Origin: Sphaerulina vaccinii
Taxonomy: Eukaryota; Ascomycota; Dothideomycetes; Mycosphaerellales; Mycosphaerellaceae
DNA length: 64,000 bases
Reading direction: 5' to 3'
Assembly: GCA_022570795.1 (NCBI GenBank)
Contig: JAKUDP010000002.1
Span: 930,001 to 994,000, forward strand
Numbering within the stretch: the first letter of the stretch is position 1; each line of letters starts with the position of its first letter. Shown piece after piece: positions 23,393 to 33,915 of the stretch. The translations under genes were made by a program, and so were the position numbers. The notes beneath the pieces are model-generated. The model searched no databases. It worked only from the letters and a program-made list of their open reading frames with translations, and had not been told where the DNA came from.

Positions 23393-23692
23393 CTAATCCT
23401 CGTGGTCTTCGAGCTTCCTGCCCTTACCCTTGCCTTTCTGTTGCTCTGCCGTCACCTCATCCTCTTTGCCCTCCTCAGCCTTCACCTCCTGCTTCTGTCC
23501 TTCGCCCTCCGGCTTCTCAACACCTTCATCTTCGTAGTATCTCTGCATGTCCTCAATGGTAGCGTCTTCTGGCAACACGCCCGTCTCCTTAAGATACTTG
23601 AGCTTCTTCGATGCGATCTTGCGCTGGTTTCTCTGCTGAGTCTTGGTTGGCTTGGCTGACGATTCGCCTTCTTCTTTCTTGACGTGAGACAT
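23393..23692 (-). CDS. Small charged protein (99 aa), hypothetical
   Basis: ATG at 23692 (MSHVKKEEGE). The central block RNQRKIASKKLKYLKETGVL followed by PEDATIEDMQRYY is compact and looks conserved, similar to small fungal proteins of unknown function. The C-terminal third is a Glu/Lys-rich tail ending DHED. No signal peptide or membrane segment. Function unknown; the basic block could bind nucleic acid, which is inference only. Confidence 0.6.
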   Translation of the reverse strand: MSHVKKEEGESSAKPTKTQQRNQRKIASKKLKYLKETGVLPEDATIEDMQRYYEDEGVEKPEGEGQKQEVKAEEGKEDEVTAEQQKGKGKGRKLEDHED

Positions 23693-23942
23693 GGTCACTT
23701 GAGTTCGTGGAAAGTCGGAAGTGCCGCTGTTTGGAAATGATAAGACTTTGTTAGTAGGAGATATTTGTTTGAGATCAGTTAAATGATTCCAAACTATTCT
23801 AGCTCATTGCTAGGAAGGCGCGGCAGGTTCCAGTTGCTGCGCTCAGCTTCAGATCACGACTAAACGCAGGCTGCTCCGAAATGCAGTACGGTGCCCAGTC
23901 GCTGGCTCACCTACCTCTCAGGCAGCGCAGCTGTTTCAAGTA

Positions 23943-24572
23943 TCACAGAGATTCTCTTCCACCGCCGTCTTCAGCCTCCTCGCCAGCATCACCTTCCTCG
24001 TCGTTATCGCCACGGTGATGAACTGCTTCGAAGCGGTCGAAGAAGCCATCATCTCCGCCACCCCAATCAGCTGCAGTCGAGTTCCGCTCGGCGGTCTGGT
24101 CGGCTGAAGGGCTCGTGACTTTCTTCTGGTTGTCCTTGTTCACCACATAGTTATCTCCAGGCCTATCGATGGCCTTCTTGAGATCCCTTGAAGTCTGCAA
24201 GTGCCCGAGAATTCCTTCGAGCGCCTCCTTCTTCTGGTGCTTCTGCACGAAGTCCCAGACTTGACGAATAGTGACAGCGATGGTCCATGCCGACTCCTGG
24301 TCGCCATCGCGGCGATCGATTGAGGCAAGACGGGCAGCGATATTGGCGAAACGATCTTTGAGCTCCTCTTCGGGGAAGTCGTCGAAATGTTCGAAGGCGG
24401 TAAGCCCGATGTTCTCAGCATCATCGATCGGAGTGTCCGAAGTATCACCACTCTTAGCTGGCTCTCTGGCTTGCGCGTTGGTTTGCTGCTCTAGGGAGGT
24501 GTCCTCGGGAGTATCATCCGCCATCGCGATGTGCTCTGGCACCGGAACGGCCTTCTGCTTCTTCGGTGCCAT
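23943..24572 (-). CDS. Acidic hypothetical protein (209 aa)
   Basis: Single minus-strand exon from the ATG at 24572. It starts MAPKKQKAVPVPEHIAM, then has an acidic disordered stretch, a helical block at about residues 60-130 (EELKDRFANIAARLASID, TIRQVWDFVQKHQKKEALEG) and a Gly/Asp/Glu-rich C-terminus. I do not recognise a family. The helical block has the texture of a conserved domain rather than a chance frame. It lies 251 bp upstream of the small charged gene on the same strand. Confidence 0.6.
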   Translation of the reverse strand: MAPKKQKAVPVPEHIAMADDTPEDTSLEQQTNAQAREPAKSGDTSDTPIDDAENIGLTAFEHFDDFPEEELKDRFANIAARLASIDRRDGDQESAWTIAVTIRQVWDFVQKHQKKEALEGILGHLQTSRDLKKAIDRPGDNYVVNKDNQKKVTSPSADQTAERNSTAADWGGGDDGFFDRFEAVHHRGDNDEEGDAGEEAEDGGGRESL

Positions 24573-24703
24573 CGTGTAGTGCGATCAAGTTGCTGTTGAT
24601 GTGTATCTTGAGATAATCGAGTCGAATGCTGTGGTTCTGCGAGCTGGCGTCGGCTTTGCTAAGTAACGTGTTTGTGATCGATTGCTAACAATTGGGGTGA
24701 TTC

Positions 24704-25585
24704 TCACTCCACCAAATAGCGTTCATTGTAATCGCGTAACCTCAACAGCTGCAGGAACGCATCCGTCGACCCAGTGGTGGTCAATTCGCCACGATGCTGA
24801 TTACAGCCCTCGATACCGCAGCCTTGCGGACACAGACACTCTGCAAGATCCTTCGTGGTCGTATCTACGAGATCCATCAGGAGCTCTGCAGTCGGCTTTG
24901 GCTGTCTATCGAGAGTCCACGCCACCTTCGAGACCTGACCCACGGCCACGACCTGTGTGCAATAACGGCAGCCCAAGCAGACGTGCTGGCAGAAGCTAGC
25001 ACTCTGAAGTGCGTCGAGGCTTCGCCAATTACTGGGAGGCATTGGAGGTATGAAGAAGTCAAATCTGGGTAAATATACTGGTTGCGGCGACAAGCTGAAG
25101 CCTCGGTCGAAGTCGAGAGTAATAGATCGAAAGCAGGCTGGGGCCTCGTTCTTTCTCCCCGTGCTGTATGGCAGACATTTCAATCAGCACTTCAGCTAAT
25201 GCTATGGCGCTCTCATTCAAGAAAACGGACTCACGCTTCATCCCAGCCTGTCAAGCAGACACCTGAGCCATTCATGCTGATCTTACGCATCTGGCTAATC
25301 CTCTCGGGCCTCATGCTCAGACACCATCGCCACATCGCAGCATCCTCCACGTCAGAAAACTGGAAGCTGACTTTCAGGATCGCTGGCATGACTGGCGTAG
25401 CCTCCTGTCTGACCAGTCTGCATACTCGCAGCATGGCCCAAGGACTCTTCGTTTCGTTCTCGCCACGAGCCAAGCATCGTACATCGTATGGCCACTATCG
25501 GATCTTGAAGGAAGTGTTCGTAGATAAGCAATCTAAGCTCTGGTGGAAGATCCAAAAATCCCGTGCTACGCTCGTTGTCTGCCAT
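24704..25585 (-). CDS. F-box-like protein with unresolved frame change
   Basis: The minus-strand ATG at 25585 opens an F-box-like N-terminus (FLDLPPELRLLIYEHFL). A second frame carries MLRVCRLVRQEATPVM, the usual continuation in this fungal group, and a third frame is reached through a good 71-nt intron (25234-25164; GTGAGT, branch CTGAT, ACAG). The last exon (25163-24704) is Cys-rich (CQHVCLGCRYCTQ, CLCPQGCGIEGC). Between the first two frames there is either a one-base frameshift at about 25475-25515 or a 49-nt intron with a weak GTGGCC donor giving DPISPWAMLRVC. I cannot decide; it may be a real gene or a recent pseudogene. The 3' part is well supported. Confidence 0.5.
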
Positions 25586-26291
25586 TGCTCTTAGAACTGA
25601 GCTGTACTGTGAATCGTATTCCTGTTTTCGTCACGTGTAAGAGAAGAGAGGAAATGGAAAGCAAGAAACAAAACAAAATTGCTCTGGCGACACCTGCAAC
25701 CGAGCTGTCATCGATCATGTCCGCCCCTCAACGCAGCCTGCAATGGATCACATTTGCAGAAGTTGTGTAACAGGTCGATGCGGGTCCTGACTCCAGATTC
25801 ATGGTCTGGGTGGGTCGAATTTGCATCCACGACGGCACATCTCATGATGTTTCTTCGGGTACAGGTATGCTCAATTCTAGAACTCGACATACCGACTCAG
25901 AGGCTTTGAGACTTAGATAAGGTAGCCTGGGAGGCTTCGTTGTAGATGTTGTGGTGTTGTTGTGTTTTGAGAACGGACGAAAGAGAAGCACCAAACTCCA
26001 GACTCGATCGGGCATCGGGCAGACTCGGAGGCTTGGGGGTGTTCTCTTGGACGACGGCGATGACATCTTGACGCCGACCTCATCCTCTACTTTGAAGTGC
26101 AACAGACTCGTACGTAGATGCGGATGAACCCGACGGTCCTCGAGCTGAGAGGTGCAGAAAGAACTGTCGTATAAGATAAGGCTAGAAAGGCAAGAGCAGG
26201 TGAAGTACATTCCTCGCCACTACGGCTTACAACTTAGCTTCGTAAACATCACAATAACAATAACATCACAGCCAAGAAGACTTCCATCGAA
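25586..26291. other. Intergenic, divergent promoters
   Basis: Lies between the F-box-like gene (minus) and the SDR (plus). No conserved peptide or RNA seen; A-rich and CA-rich sequence directly precedes the SDR start. Confidence 0.4.
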
Positions 26292-27266
26292 ATGGCACTA
26301 GATCTCTTCCGCAAGCCAGTCTTCGATCCCGAAAAGGAGATCCCAAGCCTCGCAGGCAAGGTCATCTTGATCACAGGTGGCACAGGAGGGCTGGGTCGAG
26401 AAACCGTAGTTTCTTTCGCCAGTCACGAACCAGCACACATCTACTTCACAGGCCGCTCCCAAACATCAGCAGACGAGACCATCAAACAAGCCAGCGCAAA
26501 GAGCCCAAATACTCCAGTAACCTTCCTAAAATGTGACCTCGCATCCTTCGCCTCGATCAAGACCGCCGCCAAGCATATCATCTCACAGACGAGCCGTCTG
26601 GATATCATAATGGCCAACGCAGGGATAATGGCTCACCCACCAGGCCTCACAGAAGACGGCTACGAACTCCAATTCGGCACAAACCATCTCGGCCACGCCC
26701 TCCTCGTAAAACTTCTCACACCCCTCCTCCTCTCAACCGCCTCAGATCCCGCTTCAAAAGACGTCCGAATAGTCTGGGATACCTCACTAGGCCACAAAGC
26801 CCACACAAGTTGCGGAATAGACTTCGCCAAACTGAGAACTCCCCACTCAGACATCGTACCCTACGGCCTCCAATCCTTCGCAGGTCCATGGGTCAGATAC
26901 GCACAATCCAAACTCGCAAACTTGATCTACGCCAGAGCTTTCGCTGCACACTATCCACAAATCATCAGCGTGTCAATTCATCCTGGAGTGAGCGCGACAG
27001 GTCTTGTAGGAGGGTTGACTTTTGCACAGAGGGCTTTTGTGTATGCTACTAGTTATCCGATCATGATTCCAGCGGAGATGTGTGCTTGGAATCAGCAGTG
27101 GGCAGCGACTGCGCCATTGGGTGAGGGAGCTAGACAAGTGAAGTCTGGGACTTTCTATATGCCTGTTGGGAAGAAGGGGACCACGACTTCGAAGGGGAAT
27201 GATGAGGTGTTGGAGCAGAAGCTGTGGGAGTGGACAGAAGAAGAGCTGAAAGACCAGGTGATTTGA
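26292..27266 (+). CDS. Short-chain dehydrogenase, retinol-dehydrogenase/WWOX-like (324 aa)
   Basis: Single exon, ATG at 26292. A classical NADP(H)-type SDR: Rossmann motif LITGGTGGLGRE at about residues 26-37, NAGIMAHPPG with the NAG motif near residue 103, catalytic YAQSK at about residue 205 and a HPGV motif after it. The strand before the catalytic Ser reads RIVWDTSLGH where relatives have VSSxGH. No signal peptide. It belongs to the group annotated in fungi as retinol dehydrogenase-like or short-chain dehydrogenase TIC32-like; the real substrate is unknown. No pathway partner lies next to it. Confidence 0.88.
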   Translation: MALDLFRKPVFDPEKEIPSLAGKVILITGGTGGLGRETVVSFASHEPAHIYFTGRSQTSADETIKQASAKSPNTPVTFLKCDLASFASIKTAAKHIISQTSRLDIIMANAGIMAHPPGLTEDGYELQFGTNHLGHALLVKLLTPLLLSTASDPASKDVRIVWDTSLGHKAHTSCGIDFAKLRTPHSDIVPYGLQSFAGPWVRYAQSKLANLIYARAFAAHYPQIISVSIHPGVSATGLVGGLTFAQRAFVYATSYPIMIPAEMCAWNQQWAATAPLGEGARQVKSGTFYMPVGKKGTTTSKGNDEVLEQKLWEWTEEELKDQVI

Positions 27267-27790
27267 TAGAGTTGTGGATGAAGTGATTAGACCGCAAAGA
27301 ATGTTTCACCTCGCCTCGTGAATCCTACGCTCAACACGCCTCTTGAACATGAGCTGAATGCCATACCTTGCTTCTTTGCAGTCGTCAGGAAAGTCTTTGC
27401 TGTAATTCCTTCGTCTTCAGTGTCCATTGCAGCGGCGAACTAAAGCACAACTGACAGTGACAGTGATATTGGAGGACTTAGCATACGCAGACATGCTCCA
27501 TGCTGAGAAAATTGAATCTACGCTCCATACCGCCCTAAGCTATTCCAAATGCCGGCAGCAGCTCAGCACCAGCTAAATGCCGCTGCTCTTTACTCGATAA
27601 TGCATCTCGTCAACCTCGTTACTTCGTAGGCTGCTGGCAAGCAAGCAATGCTTCCAGGCCTGTCTCTATCCCAGGTTCAATGTCGCTATGATTTCATTCG
27701 AACTCGCTGCTCGCTTGAACGCTTCCTCTTTCAAAATCTATGCCTGATGCTGCATCTTCACTCATGTACTGTCTCTCAGCCATCGATAAC
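27267..27790. other. Intergenic, convergent 3' ends
   Basis: 3' flanks of the SDR (plus) and of the charged-repeat gene (minus). No feature recognised. Confidence 0.45.
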
Positions 27791-30007
27791 CTAGTGTCGA
27801 TACCTGCGACCGTCACGATCGATGATGACTTCACGCTCATAGATGCGCTCGTCGTAGACTGATTTCGGTGGCGCTGGTATCGGTGGAGGTGGCGGTGCTA
27901 TCATCTTTGGGCGTGACTCTCGTTGCTCGCGTTGCCATTGAATCTCGCGGATGCGCTCGCGGCGTTCACGCTTAATGTCTTCAGTCACTTCTACAAGATG
28001 AAGTACGTCCTCCTGTAAAGTTGTCAGTATGTGAAAGCCAAAGACGCTTGATATGTGCTTCCTTACGTATTTTAGGTATTCCATCACGTAGAAGTGCTCG
28101 TCACTCTCCTCGTACTCGTAACCCATCTCCTCGATGGCTTCCTTGATCACCAGATCCTTGGTGACTTCGGTCCACATCTTGTCGCGCTTCTTGTGATGGT
28201 GATGCCTATCGTCACCGCGGCCCGAGTTTATGTTGATCTTGATCTCCTCTTTGATCTCTCTACGTTCTTCTCGAGGCGGAGCTGGCGCAGGTGCAGGCAA
28301 TGGTGGCGGCGAAGCATAGCCATTGCCATATGGAGCTTCATAAACGCGATCGCCAGATATGAACTTGCCACGTCTTTCGCCTTTGTAGCGATCCCATGTG
28401 ATCTCTTGAGCTCCGCCACCAATGCCGTCCATGCGAACTCGCTCAGTTCCGGGCGGCACGTCGACAAGGGCCCAGTCTCTGGTTGCACCATTGTACGCCT
28501 CTCCAGGATAAGCTCGAGAAGCGATTCTGCTATTGTAGTACTCTGCCTCCTCGTCAAGCTCATCTTCGCAACGACGGCGGGTACGCGAAGGCGAGCGCCG
28601 ACGTGTGGCAACACTCATAGAGCGCTTGCGGTCAACGCTGACCGAGCGACGGCGCTCGACTTGTCGATCATCACGATCCCAAGTGTCCCGCTCAAAGGTA
28701 ATATCTTCCTCGTACGCTTTACCATTGCGCGTACCTTTGCGATGAATTTCGATTTCCAGGTTATCTTCCCTCGTCTCCTGCGGTGGACTAGGTGGTGCAG
28801 GAGCTGGAGGTGGTGGAGGAGTGGGTGATCGAGCACGCTCGACTCCATGATCAATGTGGCGATGGTGAGTGATGACTTCTTGAATGATTGGCGGGCGGTA
28901 GATAGGCTCCAATTGTGGTGGAGGCGGTGGTGAAGGCTCCGGAGTAGGCTCACGTGGTGGTTCGGGCTCTGGTGATGGCGTTCGCTCCTTCCTACGTCGA
29001 ATGATGATCTCTTCCTTCTCGTAGTCGCGTGGTGGAGGCGGTGACGGAGTCCGTGGTCTACGCACGATCCATTCTTCTTCCTTCCTGGCAACAAGCTGAG
29101 GCCGACTCGCAGAGCGGTGCCGTGGCGGAGGTGCGCTGCTCTCACGGATGTCAATCTCTTCAAAAGTGGCACGTCCTCGTCCAGGCGGAGACCGGCGCTC
29201 GCGAAAGATGATCTCTTCTCTGTCTACGCCTCCACGCTCGCTTCGTGGAGGAGCTGGAGAGCGTCTCTCTCGAATGTCAATCTCTTCTCTTTCTACTCGC
29301 GAACGTGCTGGTGGTGGTGCGGCACTGCGCTCACGCTCGCGGATATCGATCTCCGTTCTCTCGACCACCTTCTCAGGCGGTGGACCAGGTCTGTCACCAC
29401 CTCCTCGTCTGAAGCGTATCTCTTCGACGGGTGCTTCGCTACGAGGCGGCGAAGGTCGGCGATCACGCTCATCATGAGTGATCCTGATATCAATCTCTTC
29501 CTTCTCACCGCCTCGCTCACGTGGTGGAGGTCGTGATCGTGTGCGCTCTCTGAATATGATCTCTTCCTTGTCGTCCACTTGAGTATCTGGATAAGGCGGT
29601 CGTCGATCTCGCTCGCGTTCACGATGTACAATCTTGATCTCCTCTTCCGTTCTTTCTGGGGGCGGACGACTTCGTGCTGACTCTACGCTTCGGCGCCGTC
29701 TTGGCGCTCTGCTGTAGGTGTCATCCTCGCGGCGTTCTTCGCGGATGACCAGCTGCCCAGCTGTCGATGACTTGCCATAGTCTTCTCGCAAGAAGTCTGG
29801 TTGGCGAGGTGCGCGACGCTCAACGACAGAATCCCGCTCCTTGACCACAGTCTCATGGCGGGGTCGTCGTTCTTCGGGATATCGCTCACGGGTGATGTCC
29901 ACTTCCAGGTCTTCGTAGTCACGGTCTCGTCGTGGTCGCCTGTAGAAGTCGCTGCGAGTGTCGTCGTAGTTGTCGGCTACGGGATACTCTCGAGGATGCC
30001 GAGACAT
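27791..30007 (-). CDS. DUF8035-type charged-repeat protein (~720 aa)
   Basis: Exon 1 30007-28067, exon 2 28012-27791. The 54-nt intron (28066-28013: GTAAGG, branch CTGAC, ACAG) is in frame and without a stop, so it can be missed; removing it joins MEYLKY directly to EDVLHLVE as in relatives. The N-terminal ~570 residues are Arg/Glu/Pro-rich with recurrent EEIDIRER-type units. The C-terminus has the compact module WTEVTKDLVIKEAIEEMGYE, which I recall being annotated as DUF8035 in fungal genomes. There is no signal peptide or membrane segment. Function unknown; the composition resembles nuclear or cytoskeletal scaffold proteins (inference). Confidence 0.85.
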   Translation of the reverse strand: MSRHPREYPVADNYDDTRSDFYRRPRRDRDYEDLEVDITRERYPEERRPRHETVVKERDSVVERRAPRQPDFLREDYGKSSTAGQLVIREERREDDTYSRAPRRRRSVESARSRPPPERTEEEIKIVHRERERDRRPPYPDTQVDDKEEIIFRERTRSRPPPRERGGEKEEIDIRITHDERDRRPSPPRSEAPVEEIRFRRGGGDRPGPPPEKVVERTEIDIRERERSAAPPPARSRVEREEIDIRERRSPAPPRSERGGVDREEIIFRERRSPPGRGRATFEEIDIRESSAPPPRHRSASRPQLVARKEEEWIVRRPRTPSPPPPRDYEKEEIIIRRRKERTPSPEPEPPREPTPEPSPPPPPQLEPIYRPPIIQEVITHHRHIDHGVERARSPTPPPPPAPAPPSPPQETREDNLEIEIHRKGTRNGKAYEEDITFERDTWDRDDRQVERRRSVSVDRKRSMSVATRRRSPSRTRRRCEDELDEEAEYYNSRIASRAYPGEAYNGATRDWALVDVPPGTERVRMDGIGGGAQEITWDRYKGERRGKFISGDRVYEAPYGNGYASPPPLPAPAPAPPREERREIKEEIKININSGRGDDRHHHHKKRDKMWTEVTKDLVIKEAIEEMGYEYEESDEHFYVMEYLKYVRKHISSVFGFHILTTLQEDVLHLVEVTEDIKRERRERIREIQWQREQRESRPKMIAPPPPPIPAPPKSVYDERIYEREVIIDRDGRRYRH

Positions 30008-31452
30008 GATTGCAGTAGAAACAAGCTAGCGGCCGTTAAGATGAGAAGACAAGTGAAAGGCTGGACGCTGAAATGTTGGTGTAGACTGGACCAGATTAGA
30101 TCGGCAGCCAGCGTGTGAAGACACAGATGGATGCAGTGCGACTGGCAGTTGGTATCCAGTCCAGCGCTTTCTGTTGTGTCAGGTGAGATGCTGATGCTGA
30201 AGGAGGGCCCAGTCGGTGTGTGCTTGCTGCAGCGGGCAGGTCCAGCTGCTATCTTTCTCTCCAAGTAAGAAGTCGTCGTCGTGTAGAAACTCGCAATGCA
30301 CGCAAGAAGGAAGAACAGTCAATCTCAGCTATGCTCGCCGGCAGTAGCGGTGCATGTCATGTCAATCACCAGCACGACAGCAGAAAGAGAAGAGATCTGA
30401 CTTCGAGACTGGGCATCACACGCTTCGCACGCTTTGGTGGAGGGAACATGCATGCTGGTCCCGCCAAACAGCTTTCACAGTCCAAATGACCTCATGCTGC
30501 ATTCTTCCACCTCGCTCGATGGGCACTGGGCAGCCATTTCTACCACCGTCACAATTGGGTGCTGACGAGGCCGTCCTCCTCGCATTGTGACTGTGAAGAA
30601 AACGCTTCTTTTTCCAGCCAAGACATGGAATGCTCGTCTTGATTCACTTTGGTAGAACTTTATACGTGAGCAACAACGCATCCGCGTGCCACCCAGAACC
30701 TTGACCTGTTTGCCGAGCCGTACCATTTGGCCCTCCCGATGTACCGTTGGGTCGTAGTCTCGTGCGGTCTGCCAATACCAACGAGACATCCTTGTTCTTC
30801 ATCTTCCATTTCCAACCGCGACAGCTGCATCTCCAGCCCAATGTGCACCAGCCTCTTCAAAAAAGTCATGCTGCAGTGTGACGTCTCGGGGCTGAATCGT
30901 GAGCCGGTTTGGAGCCCTGCTAGGACACCATCAATGCTATCATGACCACTCCAGCCAAACTTCCACGACTTGAAGTCTCCAGAAGCCAAATATACTGCAG
31001 TCTTGTACCGGAGAAGCTTGTAACTCTAGACGATGGGTCCAGAGCTCTTGGTCTCGTGGGCAACACTACAAGAGGATCCATAAGCAACTCCAAGTATGCT
31101 AGACATAACCGGTGCTTGACGAAAGACAGGTAGAAATATATGAAGCTGAACATCTTCACACCTTGGGAAGGCAAGTTTACAGTCCTTTCTTGATGGTAAA
31201 CGACGTTTCTGCTGAGCTCAGAATTTACTATTTTGAACCACCGCACTTCTTCGGTGAGTCACCGCATAAGTAGGTACAGCCACGCTCACTGAAGTGAAGG
31301 ATTTGGAAGGTGCATTTGGTACTCACGAAAGAAGAGCTGCAAGACTTCAAATACACCCACGACGGAGCCTCTGGACTACACCTCGTACATAATCTCCGCA
31401 ACATCATTTTTTCCACGCCAAGAAATATTCGACACGCAGAAGCCAAACCAAG
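30008..31452. other. Intergenic, no gene seen
   Basis: 1.4 kb between two divergently read genes. I looked for family-like peptides and tRNA boxes on both strands and found none. Confidence 0.45.
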
Positions 31453-32843
31453 ATGCCGAAATCGAAAGGAAAGGAGCTGCTCGTCCTTGACGGACGCACA
31501 CTCGAGGGTGGCGGTCAGCTCATACGTGTAGCATTTTGCCTCTCAGCACTCACAGGTAGACCCGTTCAAGTCAACGATATTCGCGGGAAGCGAAGTGGAG
31601 GTGGTGGCCTGAAGCCTCAGCATCTTGTAAGTCATTAGCCTCCGTTTCGTTGAACTTGAGCCCAGTCCGGCGTCAAACGCGAAGGCGAGTCCTTGCGAAG
31701 GCGGTCCGCAATTCCAGACATAAGTGCTCACCTATACTACAGGCATGTGTGCAGTGGCTAGCCAAAGCATGCAATGCTCAGATTTCTGGCGCAATCAAAG
31801 GAAGCACGACACTCACCTTGACCCCTGGCGATATCCAAGGTGGACTATCACCAGTCTTCAAGAAGACCTCGCAATGGAACGACCAGCAGTTCTACGAGTG
31901 CCATCTGGATATCGGCACTGCTGGGAGTACTGGCTTAGCATTACAAGCTATACTGCCTTTCATCCTCTTCACAAAGCTGCCAACGAAGTCGACTATCTAT
32001 CTACGAGTCAGCGGCGGGACGAATGTGTCGAACTCACCCTCGTATGAGTACATCAAACATGTGCTTCTGCCAACGCTGGCTCAGATCGGCTTCCCGACCA
32101 TAGAAGCTGTCCTCGCAAAACGCGGTTGGAGTCAAGGCGGTGCAAGCATAGGAAGCTTCACCCTCGAGATTCCTCCGCGTCCAGAGGTCGTCTTACCAGC
32201 ATTCAAGCTCACGCCCAGTGAGCCTACATCACAACCATCACAATCCACAAAGCTCCACGCGATATTCATCGCCCCAACGTCCTGCCATGAACACTTCCGC
32301 AAGACTTTACTCCCAGTAGTCGCACAACACTTTGGCGACTCCGTCCTCTCAGACATCGGCTCAAGAACCAACAAAACCCTCACAATCGAGTGTGAGAACA
32401 GCCAACACGACAAGCGAATGTACTTCATCCTCATCGCCACCTTCCCCTCAGGATATACCTTAGCGCGAGATTATCTCTACGAACGCAAAATCTCAAGCCA
32501 TCAACGCGCAACTACAGAGAGTATCTCGAAAGTCTGCAAAGATCTTGCTTTTGAGTGGAAATCGGGCGCATGGGTCGATGAGCATATGAGAGATCAACTC
32601 ATCATATTCCAAGCGCTGGCAAAGGGTAGTGCTGACGTGTTTCCAGGGTGGGAGAGTGAGCATGAGTTGAGAGAACCGAGTCTACATGCTAGGACTGCTG
32701 AGTGGGTTGCTAAGCAAGTTCTGGGTGTCAAATTTGATGCGGAGGGGAAGTGTGAAGGTATTGGTTATGGAGATGAGGAGAAGAGTTCCGATGCAGGCGG
32801 CGTGGTGGAGAAGCTATTGGGACTTGATGTGGATGATGAATGA
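31453..32843 (+). CDS. RNA 3'-terminal phosphate cyclase (RtcA-type, 424 aa)
   Basis: Catalyses ATP-dependent conversion of RNA 3'-phosphate ends to 2',3'-cyclic phosphate; the Rcl1 branch of the family acts in 18S rRNA processing. Exons 31453-31626 and 31743-32843; the 116-nt intron (GTAAGT ... TACAG) restores frame. Motifs: DGRTLEGGGQLIRVAFCLSA near the N-terminus, IRGKRSGGGGLKPQHL, GTAGSTGLALQAILPF and SGGTNV. A His followed by DQ (DEHMRDQLIIFQALAKG) occupies the place of the bacterial nucleophilic His region, so it looks like a catalytic cyclase rather than Rcl1. The N-terminal MPKSKGKE is short and basic. Confidence 0.9.
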
Positions 32844-33915
32844 GTGTTGTGATCAGAGAGCTCTGATGATTCAATTTGGTGATTTGCAGTCAAAAATGAT
32901 CCTGATGGCAATGTCTCCAGGCACAGCATGGATATTTCCAATCAGTCTTAGCAGAGAAAGCTACGACAGTATTGGACTTTGCACGCCGCAAACAAGTTCG
33001 ACTGTAACGTATGAGCCAAGAGCACAGCTCCTTGGGCTTGCCATACCACTTCCAGCTTCAACCCTACATTGGTTAATGCCAAGATCAGGCATTATAGATG
33101 CTGCCCAACCCTAAGATTGGTGCTTCGCCTTGAAGTCAGACGACCGAACGATTCTAAACTCAAGTCGTACGATGCTGCTGGTTGTTGCGATGGCCGTTCC
33201 TCGCGACGTGCCATTTGCTAGCTTGGCAGATCATCCATTTCTGGGACCAGCGGTGAGGACAGCGGGCGCGGAGTGCAAACCATTGCTGTCTCGCAGACTT
33301 TCGTACACTGCTGTCGTAGCATGATACTGTGCTGCTTGTGAGCCAGCAGCATAGGATCAGTGCTTTGCTTGTCGATGCAAGATTGGTGGCTGCTTCGAGA
33401 AGTCGTCGCCGTGGATGTCGTCTCCCACGAAGTCAGACTGCCGTAAATAGCCTAATAGAAACGCACCAATCGTCGGGCCATCTGGGCCGCGTGGCGTGGT
33501 CCTTCGACCTTGACCCTGCATCGATATTGGGGGAATGCTAGCCGAGTGTGTAGCGGCTCACGGTCTGGAAGCTACGTCAATACAAGCAAGCTCCAGGTGT
33601 CCAAAAATGTGTTGAACAGAGATCAGCGCCAATGCTGTTGAGGATTTGATTATCTCATCAGTAGTGAGAAGAACACCCACATACAGCGGCATACCGCAGA
33701 AGTGCATTCCACCCCAGAGAAATAAGTGGATTGAGCTACATCATCGAGGTGCGCCGAGAGTCCCTGAAGCAAAGCGCGTCGATCGACGTCAAAGCAGAGA
33801 GCTTCATTTTCTGTGTTTCAACAAACAAATCGTCACACTTTTCATTTGCACTAACGACCCTCTCTCAACTCAGTCACTCCATACACAATCCCATTGAACA
33901 TACAAAGACATCACG
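32844..33915. other. Intergenic, no gene seen
   Basis: About 1.1 kb; only short chance frames. The last ~100 bp (CA-rich) is presumably the leader of the downstream SDR. Confidence 0.45.

Noticed and set aside
28094..28828. 244-codon frame antisense to the DUF8035-type gene
   Set aside because: Shadow of a low-complexity Arg/Glu-rich gene; the sense strand has the conserved domain and splice signals.
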